From: Apodospora peruviana
Lineage: Eukaryota > Ascomycota > Sordariomycetes > Sordariales > Lasiosphaeriaceae
Direction: 5' to 3'
Assembly (NCBI GenBank): GCA_033439685.1
Contig: JAUEDM010000005.1
Coordinates: 2,604,001 to 2,668,000, forward strand
Length of the DNA stretch: 64,000 bases
The translations under genes were made by a program, and so were the position numbers. This document shows positions 11,068 to 20,310 of the stretch, in pieces. Position 1 is the stretch's first letter; every line of letters starts with the position of its first letter. Under the pieces are notes generated by a model. It ran no database searches, was not told the origin of the DNA, and was given only the letters and a program-made list of their open reading frames with translations.

Positions 11068-12537
11068 ATGCAGAGCTCATTCACTAGACGTCGCGAAAGC
11101 CGTTGTCTCTCCTCGATGACAGGCAGTAATTGTCCTCGAATCAGCGGACCGATTGGTCCGGTTCTTCACAACGGTGTGCCGATGGGTGATGCACCAGATG
11201 GCTCTCAGCCCATGGGCATTCCGCATAGCAGGACCTACCCCATCATCCCTGAGGCATATGTCGAAGAGACTGAGGATGCCGAGAGCATCCACAGCTCACC
11301 TGTCACCAATGATGAGAACGAGCGGCCGAACAACGGCAATCCAGACACCACCCCAATTCCCGCTCGACCTGGACTTAGAAAGTCTCGCACCCTTGGATTT
11401 TTGTCGAACCTATCCCACTCCATTTCTCGAATGTCCCTCGACAGCAGCCGCAATGGCTCTCAAATTCCCAGCTTGAGCTCCACCAGCAACATCACCGAGT
11501 CCACGCAATCATCCATTCCTCGGTTTGTCAGAAAGAACACCGAGTCGACAGTCACTTTGAACCAGGCTGATGAGGAGGCTGATCTCGAGGAGCCGCCACG
11601 TCCTATTGGAACACCACCTCCCCTTGCTGTTCTGCTCGCTGAGGAGCCTCAGTATGTCACAACCGCCATGCCATTTGAATACTGGAGCGGCAGATTCACC
11701 TCGGCCAGTGACAAATACCTCAATGACCTTCTGCAAGGCTTGATGCTTCGCACAGCCTGCTCTTTCAACCCATCAACCTCAGTTTACGGAGCCACACGTC
11801 CTCCACATCCATCAGTCGAATATCTAAGGGCCGACCGCGGCAGTGTTCCGCTGTTTCATCTTCCGCTCTCCAACACCAGTAACACCCTACAAACACCATT
11901 TTCCAAAATCACATATGCTGGAGACGCCAGCCATGGTGTCTCGGCGGGTCCGAGACACCATGACTACGGCTGTCGAGTATCCGAAGCCACGCTGATGAAT
12001 ATGATGACGGATGACGAAAAGCGGGCGCGCCGCGTCTTTCGGCACCTCGCTTCCGTCTCGACGACGGAGGAAGCTCGGCGGTCCTTGTGGGCCTTCCAAC
12101 AGGCGTATGCCCGGAAGGCCCACAAGGCTGCCTTGCTTCCTCCGGGAGGCACCATGGAGGACCCTAAACGTCGTTCGCGCTTATCCGGGCGGTTTTTTGA
12201 CCGCGTACGTCTACCAGCCGGGCGTCGCAGGGGAGAGGTCGGCGCTGGCGGCAGCGGGGGGGCTGCCGGCGTCGGCCTCGACGGGATCGTGAAGGCGGAG
12301 GCGGAGGTGGCATCGGATGCGGCAGCGGAGGCGGCAGCGGAGGGGGAGGGGGAGGGGACCGGGGGCCAGGAGGGAACTGCCAGGGCGGTGGGTGTCGCCT
12401 TGACCACCGACGAGGTGGTCGACCCCGCCGCCCTGGCAAGATCGCGCCTCATGGCGCAAAAAGAAAAGGAGATTTTGGCGGCGCTGGCAGCAGAGCGGGA
12501 AAGGAGGGAGGCTTACCGCCGCAGCCGCTTCTGGTAG
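11068..12537 (+). CDS. Uncharacterised fungal protein with YW-GRF and RRVF-type motifs
   Basis: A single open frame of 489 codons beginning at ATG in CCCAAGATGCAG. Residues 1-180 are polar and low complexity (Ser/Asn/Pro). A conserved-looking block starts near residue 200 with FEYWSGRFTSASDKYL, and a second near 315-360 with DDEKRARRVFRHL, then TTEEARRSLWAFQQAYARK and LLPPGG. I recall this two-block pattern from unnamed proteins common in Pezizomycotina; no function is known to me. The final ~110 residues are Gly/Ala/Glu-rich and then basic. The linker between the blocks (about 225-310) fits less well and may hide an intron. Two perfect inverted repeats lie in the coding sequence. Decayed inverted pieces of the second block lie downstream. 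Confidence 0.7.
   Translation: MQSSFTRRRESRCLSSMTGSNCPRISGPIGPVLHNGVPMGDAPDGSQPMGIPHSRTYPIIPEAYVEETEDAESIHSSPVTNDENERPNNGNPDTTPIPARPGLRKSRTLGFLSNLSHSISRMSLDSSRNGSQIPSLSSTSNITESTQSSIPRFVRKNTESTVTLNQADEEADLEEPPRPIGTPPPLAVLLAEEPQYVTTAMPFEYWSGRFTSASDKYLNDLLQGLMLRTACSFNPSTSVYGATRPPHPSVEYLRADRGSVPLFHLPLSNTSNTLQTPFSKITYAGDASHGVSAGPRHHDYGCRVSEATLMNMMTDDEKRARRVFRHLASVSTTEEARRSLWAFQQAYARKAHKAALLPPGGTMEDPKRRSRLSGRFFDRVRLPAGRRRGEVGAGGSGGAAGVGLDGIVKAEAEVASDAAAEAAAEGEGEGTGGQEGTARAVGVALTTDEVVDPAALARSRLMAQKEKEILAALAAERERREAYRRSRFW
11933..11961. repeat. Perfect inverted repeat, 12-bp arms, 5-nt loop
   Basis: Arms ATGGTGTCTCGG (11933-11944) and CCGAGACACCAT (11950-11961) are exact reverse complements around the loop CGGGT. 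It lies inside the open frame at 11068. Confidence 0.9.
12083..12127. repeat. Perfect inverted repeat, 15-bp arms, 15-nt loop
   Basis: Arms CCTTGTGGGCCTTCC (12083-12097) and GGAAGGCCCACAAGG (12113-12127) pair perfectly around a 15-nt loop. The structure spans the codons of the conserved SLWAFQQAYARKAHKA segment of the gene at 11068. Confidence 0.92.
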
Positions 12538-12898
12538 GCGGCGGTGGTGGGCCTCCATGAGTTTTTGGTAGACGACGCGGGCGCCTCGGCGCAGTAGAAG
12601 ACCCTCCCGAGAAGGGATCTTTTTTTGGTGCCATGCGCAACAGATTTCAAATGTTCCACCGTGATCGTGAATGCCAGTGTAATTTATTGTTGTCTCTGCC
12701 CAGTAATTCTCCCAACCTTGAAGTCCGTCTCTTTGCGACACGTCCGGCACCCATCGTTGTTCTCTCTGACAAATTTGGCACCGTCATTCCCTGCGTCAGT
12801 CCAAAGATCACTGGCAACGCAGTTGATGACTCGGACCAGATGAAACACTATGGCTGTTAGCTTTGGCATATGTAACTCTGCTGACTGCGTCACTGCTG

Positions 12899-13114
12899 TT
12901 AGAGTGCACCACCAGTCCTTTCTCCCGAGCTTCCTCGGTCTGTTAAGGTAGGTTCAAGGTGCCGGAAGACCCGACGGGCCTTATTGTCGTTGTCGTTGTT
13001 TCCGCTTCGCCCTCGAGAATAGGGTTGCTGGAGAGGGCTATAAGGATCACCTTGCTTCGTCCGTCGTCGAGACGGAGACCAGGTGCCGAAAGACTCGTCG
13101 CGCCCGGGTTTCAT
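12899..13114 (-). pseudogene. Decayed inverted partial copies of the RRVF block of the gene at 11068
   Basis: On the minus strand, two degraded repeats of the same block lie in tandem. One (about 13020-13108) translates RARRVFRHLVSVSTTDEAR before a TGA stop. The other (about 12915-12983) reads KARRVFRHL before drifting out of frame. The live gene at 12017-12075 has the same run RARRVFRHLASVSTTEEAR, on the opposite strand. Nucleotide identity with the live block is evident over more than 60 bp. Stops and frame breaks make these relics. A weaker match further out, YWRVGPVTDRERLE on the minus strand at about 13600-13660, could be the first (YW-GRF) block of the same decayed copy. Confidence 0.65.
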
Positions 13115-15039
13115 CGTTGTTTTTTGCTTCGTTTATCGTTGTTCTCTCTAACCACTGTTCAAGTTCTTTCTAACTCGCCGTTTTTCAGCGGCATAGAATA
13201 TCATCTCCGTTCTAATAGACCATTACCGTCTACGATTCGGGCCAGTCATCGCCGTCCTCTCTTCCCTATTGTCGTATTTATTGTCCGCAATGTCATGGCA
13301 GCGTGATGGCAGAGTGAAAAGAAGCAGACCCGATGAGGAAGACACCTGCGACAATTGGGGGGATGAAATGCCAGGTATCTAACTGGATGGTACCAGCGGA
13401 AGAAATCCTTGGAACCGAGACGGAAGCCAGAAGGAGAGAGATTACCCTCGGCTGGGGTTTTCGAGTAGTCATATATAACGAACGGGTCTAGTCCGCGCTT
13501 CACATTATTCTTTTTCTTTTCACGTTCTGCAAGACAATCTGATTCTTGGCTCCCTCACAAATGCTATTGGAAATTTTGCCCTGAGTATCGGCTCTGATGC
13601 CGATCTTTCGTCGATGGCCTTCAAGGCGCTCGCGGTCTGTAACGGGACCGACTCGCCAGTAGAGGACAACAAGCACGCGAGAAATAATTCCCGGCAAGGC
13701 TTTCTCGTACCGTCCGCTGGCCAAAATCCGGTAGCACCTAACTGGTGGCTCTAGCGGTCATTTTGACGGGGTTCAGTCCTCTGAGATGCTTCCCTTGGGC
13801 GGCTTTTAAGGCCAAGATCTTGCATCATGTCCCTCTTGGAACTGCGCACCCTTCTACGTCCGGTTCCAGCTCTTCTTCTTCGCATGCTAATTCCTGGGTT
13901 ACGCTTTTTCAGTTCCGCCTCTCTCTGCCGTCGGCCTTTGACCAGACACACTATGGAATACCAGAGCGAAATCGTCAATGAGTTTCGGTCCTTCTTCTCC
14001 CAGTCCGGCTGGCGTTTTCCACTGGTCGAAGTGCGGGCTCAAACCGTCGTAGGGCACTGCGAAGATGGTTGTTTTCTCCAGTTGTGCGTGTTGCAATAAT
14101 GGTCTTGGGGCAGTCCGCGTATTGGATTGACCCTGCTAGTGGTAACCTTCGGCCAAAAGGATTAAGGCCTTGGTTGCTGGCTCTATTCTGGTTGTCTGAT
14201 GGAGATGACACCGTGGATCTTCCAATACCTTGGTAAATCCAGCCGTACGCCGACCTTTCCACTGTTTCGTATGGCGAGATGAGGACAGAACCTACCCATA
14301 TAAATATTGAATCCCATGGATCTGTTGTGGATGCGAGCGTAAAGGAGAAATCAACGGAATTAGATGACACCCACTCAAATAAGATCATTGAAATATCCGG
14401 TGAAAGTGTTGATAATTATTTTAGACGAGGAAGAGGAGACACTAATGAAAAATACACGAAAGCGATTGTCATCTGTTCTTATCTGCTATGTACATAAGCT
14501 GGCTGACGTTAGGCTCGTCAGGGGTTGCCCCTTATTCTTTCAACCAGGTGTTGACAGCTCAGGGGTTCGCTCTCGTTGGTGGTGTAACAAGGGGGCAGCA
14601 GCAAATTCACATCGTTTGAGTGCGGACATGGAGAAGACAGGACCTGCCTCCTACCCAGTGTACCCCTGGGAAACTGTCTTGAAAGGCTCGGGTTGTTGTA
14701 GTTTTATTTAGTACCAAAGCTTAAAATACCTAGCAAAATGGTACAATACGTAGCTAGCATGTTTGATGATATCATCCAGTATGACCAATAAGCCGTGTCC
14801 TCTCTATAAGTCTTTCCTTGATACTCCAATGAAAATAAAAAAATCATCACGTATCCCGTACAGAAACATATTCCGCGATAGCCACCAATTCGCCTTCCGT
14901 TGGCGTCCTGATCACCGTCCCGTTAACTCCTCCCAATGCAATAAGATCGACACATACTAGCTTCGCTAAAATCTTCTAAAGCCGTCTGTCAACCTACAAC
15001 CACGGCCAATGCTCAAATCTTTCTCATCGTCATCCCAGT
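13115..15039. other. Intergenic with possible further relic DNA
   Basis: Apart from the weak YW-DRER relic at about 13600-13660 (minus strand), I see no gene. The segment from 14280 onwards is AT-richer. Confidence 0.4.
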
Positions 15040-16598
15040 CTAACTCTCCACCTTCTTCCGGCTCTTCAGGAAATCCCTAATCGGCTCATGCTTCGACGCG
15101 AAGAAGAGCTGGCGTCGATCGTCCTTCCACACGCATATCCCGCAGTCCTCAGCATGCTTCACAAGCTGAAGGTACTCCTCAGGCGACTCGAAGTCTTTAA
15201 ACAAAAACCCGGGCACCGTAAACATGCGCTCATTCTCGAGCTGCCACAGCCGGATCTGATCCATAACCGTGGGCGGAAGCACCGACTTCCCCTCGGCTTT
15301 CGCCCGGCGGCGCATCTCGTCATGCGCGTGCGAGCCGAGGTATGTGATGATCTGGTCGGCCGTGATGCCGTACCCGATTGCCTTGCGGACGGAGTCGCGT
15401 GTCAGTCGGCCCGTGACCATGCCCGGGAAGCGCATGTGGAGCTGGGTGAAGAGGGATAGAACCGCAATCTGGAGCGGGGAGGATGTGTAGGCGTAGATGC
15501 GGTAGTTAGTCTCGAGGATGATGAAGGACTTGTCGTCGGCGGTCGGCGGGGTGGCGCCGAGGGCGGTAATCTCGGTGCCCGTGTTGGCCGTGGCGGCGGC
15601 GAAACTGGATGAGACGGACCGCAGCGCCGAGGCGGAGCTGGTCAGGGTGGTGGCTAGCCGTGTGGGAAAGTATTGGCGTGTGTCGCGCGGGATGTAGATG
15701 AGGCCGAAGTCGACCAGGGAGGGAAGCATGTTGCGCCGCGGCTCCGTGAGCGCATGAGTGTCGTAGGCGCGCCCCAGCTCCAGGGAGGCGAGCATGAAGA
15801 GAAATGAGAGCATGTCGACGGGGGAGCTACCCGAGGCATCCACGGCTTCGAGCCAGAGGAGCAAGAGGGTCCAAACTTGGGCATTAGCCTCTTGCAGCAG
15901 GAATGTGAAGCCGGATTTTGTAATGCCTATTCCGGCTCTTGTGTCGCGGCGCGGCTTGACGAGATTGCCGGCGAGCAGCAGCTGTTTGACACTGGCTTTT
16001 GGGCCGGCAGTCGATCCGCCGCTATACCCGTCGTTGAGACCACTCACGCTGTTAACAACGTAGTGCAGGATGTCCTCCCACTTTTTGGAGGCGTAGGCAT
16101 CGAGGTATTCGATCGTGATGGTGGGGTCGACGGGCAGAGTGCTCGGTATGCCAAAACTGTTGTGGTCGCCGCTGCCCTCGAGGGCCAATTGCAGGCTATT
16201 TTTGAAGTTTGTTGTCAATTGCACATCCTGCTGCCTATCCCTACCGGGCGAGTACTGAATGATGTAGAGCGCTTTCAGAGTGACCAGCGCTTCGGTCTTG
16301 AGTTTCTTTGCATCGGGCGTCACCCATACGTCGAGCTGGGAAACAGGAAGCGGGGTGGGCATGTAAAGAAGGGCCTGGACAATGCTTTTGGCTGTGCTCA
16401 AAAGGTCAGTCAGCAAGGATTGCGCTCGACGGTGGGCAGGGCGCGCGTACCGAGAGGGGTGAGCAATCGGCGGAAGATGGCAAAGGCGGTCGAAGGCTGC
16501 TGGTAGAGTTTCCTAAAAGTGGTACCGGGCAATTTCGCGAGGTAGTCGGTAAGCTGGTACGACTGCTCGGGGCGGTATTGCTGCTGCGCGCCCGCCAT
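15040..16598 (-). CDS. TFB2: TFIIH subunit TFB2 (p52)
   Basis: Two exons, 16451-16598 and 15040-16391, joined in phase (G then CC) across a 59-nt intron with a GTACGC donor; product 499 residues. TFB2/p52 is a core TFIIH subunit that anchors and stimulates the XPB/Ssl2 helicase in Pol II initiation and nucleotide excision repair. Seen here: an N-terminal helical YLAKLPGTTFRKLYQQP segment (about 18-34); VKQLLLAGNLVK and GITKSGFTFLLQEANAQVWTLLLLWLE (about 200-230), the family's most recognisable stretch; EPRRNMLPSLVDFGLIY; IILETNYRIYAYTSSPLQIAVLSLF (about 350); FPGMVTGRLTRDSVRKA; and the C-terminal TFB5-binding part ending near a basic KSRKK tail. Length matches the family. It diverges from the thioesterase gene with 539 bp between the starts. 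Confidence 0.95.
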
Positions 16599-17137
16599 TC
16601 TGACAGTGGTCGATTGCGCGATCGATGTGGTGGTGGTGATGCTATCTCATGATCCCGAGCATCTCTCGGCAGGGCCGCGACGGACTTGGGCTTTTCTTTT
16701 GGTCGGTCGTTCGGAAAGAATGCGAAAGTCAGAAATTGGAAGAGCTATTGTCGCGGCGGAGGTCGGAATTCACTGCCTGTACCGGTGCAAGAGCAGGAGT
16801 GAATTTGAGGATCACCAAACCTCCATTTGACCTCAAAAAACAAAGGGCAGGTTTGAGGCAGCCAGGCCACCGGCAGGCGACTCCCAGTTCGCAAGGTGCG
16901 CACAGGCCTGCACTAACCAAGACGGGTCGGTATGGCGTGGGGAACCCTGCCCCCCGTCAGTCCCGTCAAAAACAGGAGGGTTCAGATAACGATAAGGATA
17001 ACGATAAGGAATTGGCCGGCTGGTGTCGGGTCGGTTGACGGTATTCGGACAAGTCCCTTGTACGTACCATACCAGACGAAACACCACAAGGCCTGAACTG
17101 TTTGCAAGCAACAACAACTGAGGTTGTGACCGCCAAT
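16599..17137. promoter_or_regulatory. Shared divergent promoter region, TFB2 and thioesterase
   Basis: 539 bp between two divergent ATGs. No TATA box stands out. A small direct repeat (GATAACGATAAGGATAACGA at about 16985-17004) is the only structured element I see. Its GATA cores could be regulator sites, which is inference only. Confidence 0.4.
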
Positions 17138-18071
17138 ATGCCGACCAAAGCGTTACCACCGCTTTCATTCGTCAGAACGGTACGGCTATTGGATTCCAAT
17201 TGCTAACTGGAGGACTGACTTGCTGCAACTCAAGGTTCTAAAGTCGTTCATGGCCGAGTCTGGTCTCGAGCCGAGGTTAGTACCTAGGTGATCATCAGCT
17301 GTTCAGAAAAAAGGCTGACTGACACTTATCGCAGACTTTTTGACAAGCATGTGAGTTTGAGTTGAGCTGCCGCGACTGCAAGGCCGGGAAACTGACTGGC
17401 TGTCTGTCTGTCAAAGATCCGCGTCACCAACGCCGTCAAGGGCAAGGTCGACTTTGAGTTGGACATAACCAAGTACCACACGGTATATTCCCCAGACCGA
17501 ACTATTGTCCCGCACCAGTACCTGCTGACCAGCACCGCAGAACCGGCTCAATATCATCCATGGCGGAGCGATAGCAAGCATGGTCGACTTTGGTGGTTCG
17601 CTGGCCGTCGCATCAATGGGCTTGTACCAGACTGGTGTCACCACCGATCTGAACGGTGGGCCCCCTGCCCCGATATGTCCTGAGCCGTTGCTGATTCTAC
17701 CAATCTAGTCACCTACCTCAGGAGCGGCGGAAAGGTCGGCGACACCATCCGAGCAACCGCCGAGTGTGACAAGAGTAAGACAAACCCACCCGTCTCTCCG
17801 AAGAGAGTAACACTGACAAGTCATCTCGAAGTGGGCAAAATTATGGCTTATACTGAAATCAAATTTTACAACCAACAAGACCAGTTGGTAGCGAGGGGAA
17901 GCCATTCAAAGTGAGACATCCTCTAGCTAAACCCCCTTTCGGCCGTCTACCTGGACTGACAGCATCAGATTCGTTCGCGACGCCTGGAAACATGTTACTG
18001 AGCCGTTCGCACCGCCAGAGGGCGTAGCCGTTGAGCAAGGTGGAGAGCCGGAAGTGACCGAGGCCAAATAA
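17138..18071 (+). CDS. Hotdog-fold acyl-CoA thioesterase (ACOT13/THEM2-like)
   Basis: Eight small exons, all phase-checked: 17138-17179, 17235-17275, 17335-17350, 17417-17482, 17541-17655, 17709-17774, 17832-17910 and 17969-18071; product 175 residues. The PaaI-type hotdog core shows IIHGGAIASMVDFGGSLA at about residues 66-83, where HGG and the following Asp correspond to the family's active-site signature. VTTDLNVTYLRSGGKVGDTIRA then gives the central strands, and KIMAYTEIKFYNQQDQLVARGSHSKF the last strand pair. The family hydrolyses medium- and long-chain acyl-CoA; substrate range cannot be read from sequence. No targeting peptide is obvious. Seven introns in a 528-nt coding sequence, with a 16-nt third exon, is dense for such a gene. 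Confidence 0.9.
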
Positions 18072-18427
18072 GTAGCTTGCCTAAGACACACCTTCACCGG
18101 AGCGAGTACTGTGCAAATAGAAATATCTATGTAATTAGCGATCTACCTCAAGTTATTCCTTCATGTCATAGACGACCGACGGCGGCATTGACCGCTGTTC
18201 CCTATAAAAAAGTATTACTTCCTTACTCTCCCTTTTCTCTACCAGGACAAGTAGATGGAGGAAGGAGTCGAAAAAAAAAAAAAAAAAAACAGAGAGCTTC
18301 GTCAGAAGGAACAATTGACACAGTTTCTTGAACCGTTTCAATACCTCATCACCAACTAGGAAAGTTGGCATTGGAATCCCTTTTATCATCATATGAAGTG
18401 CTCTTCAAGTCAAAAATGAAGTGTTTT
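18072..18427. other. 3' flank of thioesterase gene
   Basis: Short intergenic stretch with an A-run at about 18270-18288. The TTTTT about 12 nt beyond the tRNA 3' end (minus-strand reading, near 18412) suits a Pol III terminator. Confidence 0.5.
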
Positions 18428-18524
18428 GGATACACGGGGGATTGAACCCCGGACCTTTCACAGAGATTAACCTTCTTGAGGAAGACTATGCAAAGCGAAA
18501 ATCATACCACTAGACCATGTACCC
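18428..18524 (-). tRNA. tRNA with 26-nt intron, anticodon TGC as folded (Ala?), Pro-like body
   Basis: Folds on the minus strand. Acceptor stem GGGTACA with TGTATCC (pair 3-70 is G-T); D arm GTCTAGTGGTATGAT; anticodon stem TTCGC with GTGAA (one G-T pair); loop TTTGCA, intron, T; T arm CGGGG-TTCAATC-CCCCG with five perfect pairs. The mature length is 71 nt plus a 26-nt intron at the canonical position after base 37. As drawn, the anticodon is TGC, which decodes GCA (Ala), and a G3:U70 pair is the alanine identity element. The D and anticodon arms, however, look like fungal tRNA-Pro. A Pol III-type T5 follows. It could also be a drifting tRNA-Pro pseudogene. Confidence 0.8.
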
Positions 18525-20310
18525 TTGTTACGTGACTCGCCTACCGTTTGACGGAGTGGAGATGCTTTGATGACGGCTGTAGTGGGTAAGAGGGCTCAAG
18601 TATTGATTATGGAATGTTAAGGTGGAGCTTATTTGTTTTCAAATTCAGGGGTGACTGAACGTCAAACGGAAATCTGCATATCACGTAGCCAATGCTTAGC
18701 TGCAGTTGAAAAGCACTCGACATAGTACGAGATGAGCAGATTGACCAATTAAAATCCAAAAACCATACTGGATGTTCTAACGTAGGGGTTGAGTCTATAT
18801 GTAATCAATAGCAAGACGCCTGAAGACAAAGCTCCCGGTCTTCCGAATATGAAATATTGTAGAGAAACTGGCAAAGCCACATCAGGGTGGAGGTTGCAAG
18901 TCTTACATACCATATTGGAATTATCCTAGCTTCAGGTTTTTCCAACGTGTCATGTACTATTCAAAACCTATATCCGGGACAGACTTTACAACTCTTGCAT
19001 GCTCCACGCACGTAAGCTTCCGGTCTCTATCCTCCGAGTCCGCAGCATACCAACTGACCAACTTTCCGAACCATGATATCCTATATCTGGTAAGAACCTC
19101 ACCACTTCTGCATTTACTAGACAATTGAACCCCGGGAAAATATCTTATTCAACAAGTCCCGGAGGATTACTGATTTCCGAGTTCCGCGTCTGGGGTGGAA
19201 TGGACAACACTTGCATGATGCGCCTCAGGGTTACAACGTGATTTTCTCCACAGATGAGTCCCCGTTGGACTAAGGCGTGTCTTATATTCCCCTATTACAC
19301 ATGACGCTTTTGAATCTCCTGACCAGATCTGCAAGGGGAAGATGCCCTGGCAAAACAACCGATTTGGATGGTGGAAACGCAGCCGATGGCTGATTTAGTT
19401 GTCTCCAGTAATACCTGCGTCTCTCCACATAGTCGAAGAGATAAGATCTCGAGACGACTTGCCATTGGTTCTAGTAATTACTTTGACGCTTGACAAGTGT
19501 AATGTAATCCTGATACTACTAGTATCAACTACCGTAAATAAGGTATTTACCTAAAAACTTGGCGAGTTCCACGAGCCGGGTCGAATGCCGAATGCCCGAA
19601 CCTACTTCTCGATCCTTTTTCGTTTCTATTCGCTGCTGGGACAAATTGAAAGTAAAAAGCAGCAAAATAAAAACCACGTGCTTACCTTCAATATATGAAC
19701 ATGTCCCTCTTGCTAGCGGATTACTATTCCAGGTAAAAAAGTCCCGGAGTCCAGAACCCCTCATCATGTCCGAAAGCCACAAAAACTTCTTTGCCTCCTC
19801 CGCCGGTAATTCGGGATCTGGAGAAGCAACCCCTCATCCCTCAATGTCGGCGCCAAGATGCTCGGCGTTGCTGCACTTCCCAAGCTTCTCCACCAGCTCA
19901 TTGGCGGGTTCCGTCATCGGATGCTTCAAAGTCGGGGATGCGGGGCAGGGCAAGCACCGTATCTCGTGGCAACATGAAGGTAGGGCTTATCACTGTCATG
20001 CAATACAAACCAGTTGACAATTGGGATTGATTTCAACGATTCGATCACTCCTTATCGTATCATTGAACATTGGAGAAAATGGGGAACGAGAACTCCTTAT
20101 CAAGAGGGGTGGGGCGAACAAACGATGACCACCTACTTACACATGAGAATGGCCAACCATGAACCGATGGTTATGATTGATATATGTATTAGTTGAAGAC
20201 CACATCTGTTCAAGATAGTTATTGTTTACCTCATCTCATCTCCCTCGTTCCTCAACGGCACCTTTCTTCATACCCAGACATCTTCCCAGTTCCAACTTCC
20301 AACCGCCACC
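18525..20310. other. Intergenic, AT-richer, no gene seen
   Basis: 1.8 kb between the tRNA and the amine oxidase gene. It is AT-richer than the flanking exons with only short ORFs lacking motifs. The final ~100 bp before 20311 are C/T-rich, consistent with a leader. Confidence 0.5.

Noticed and set aside
15877..16506. A 209-codon frame on the plus strand
   Set aside because: It is the antisense shadow of TFB2, which has clear motifs and correct splicing.
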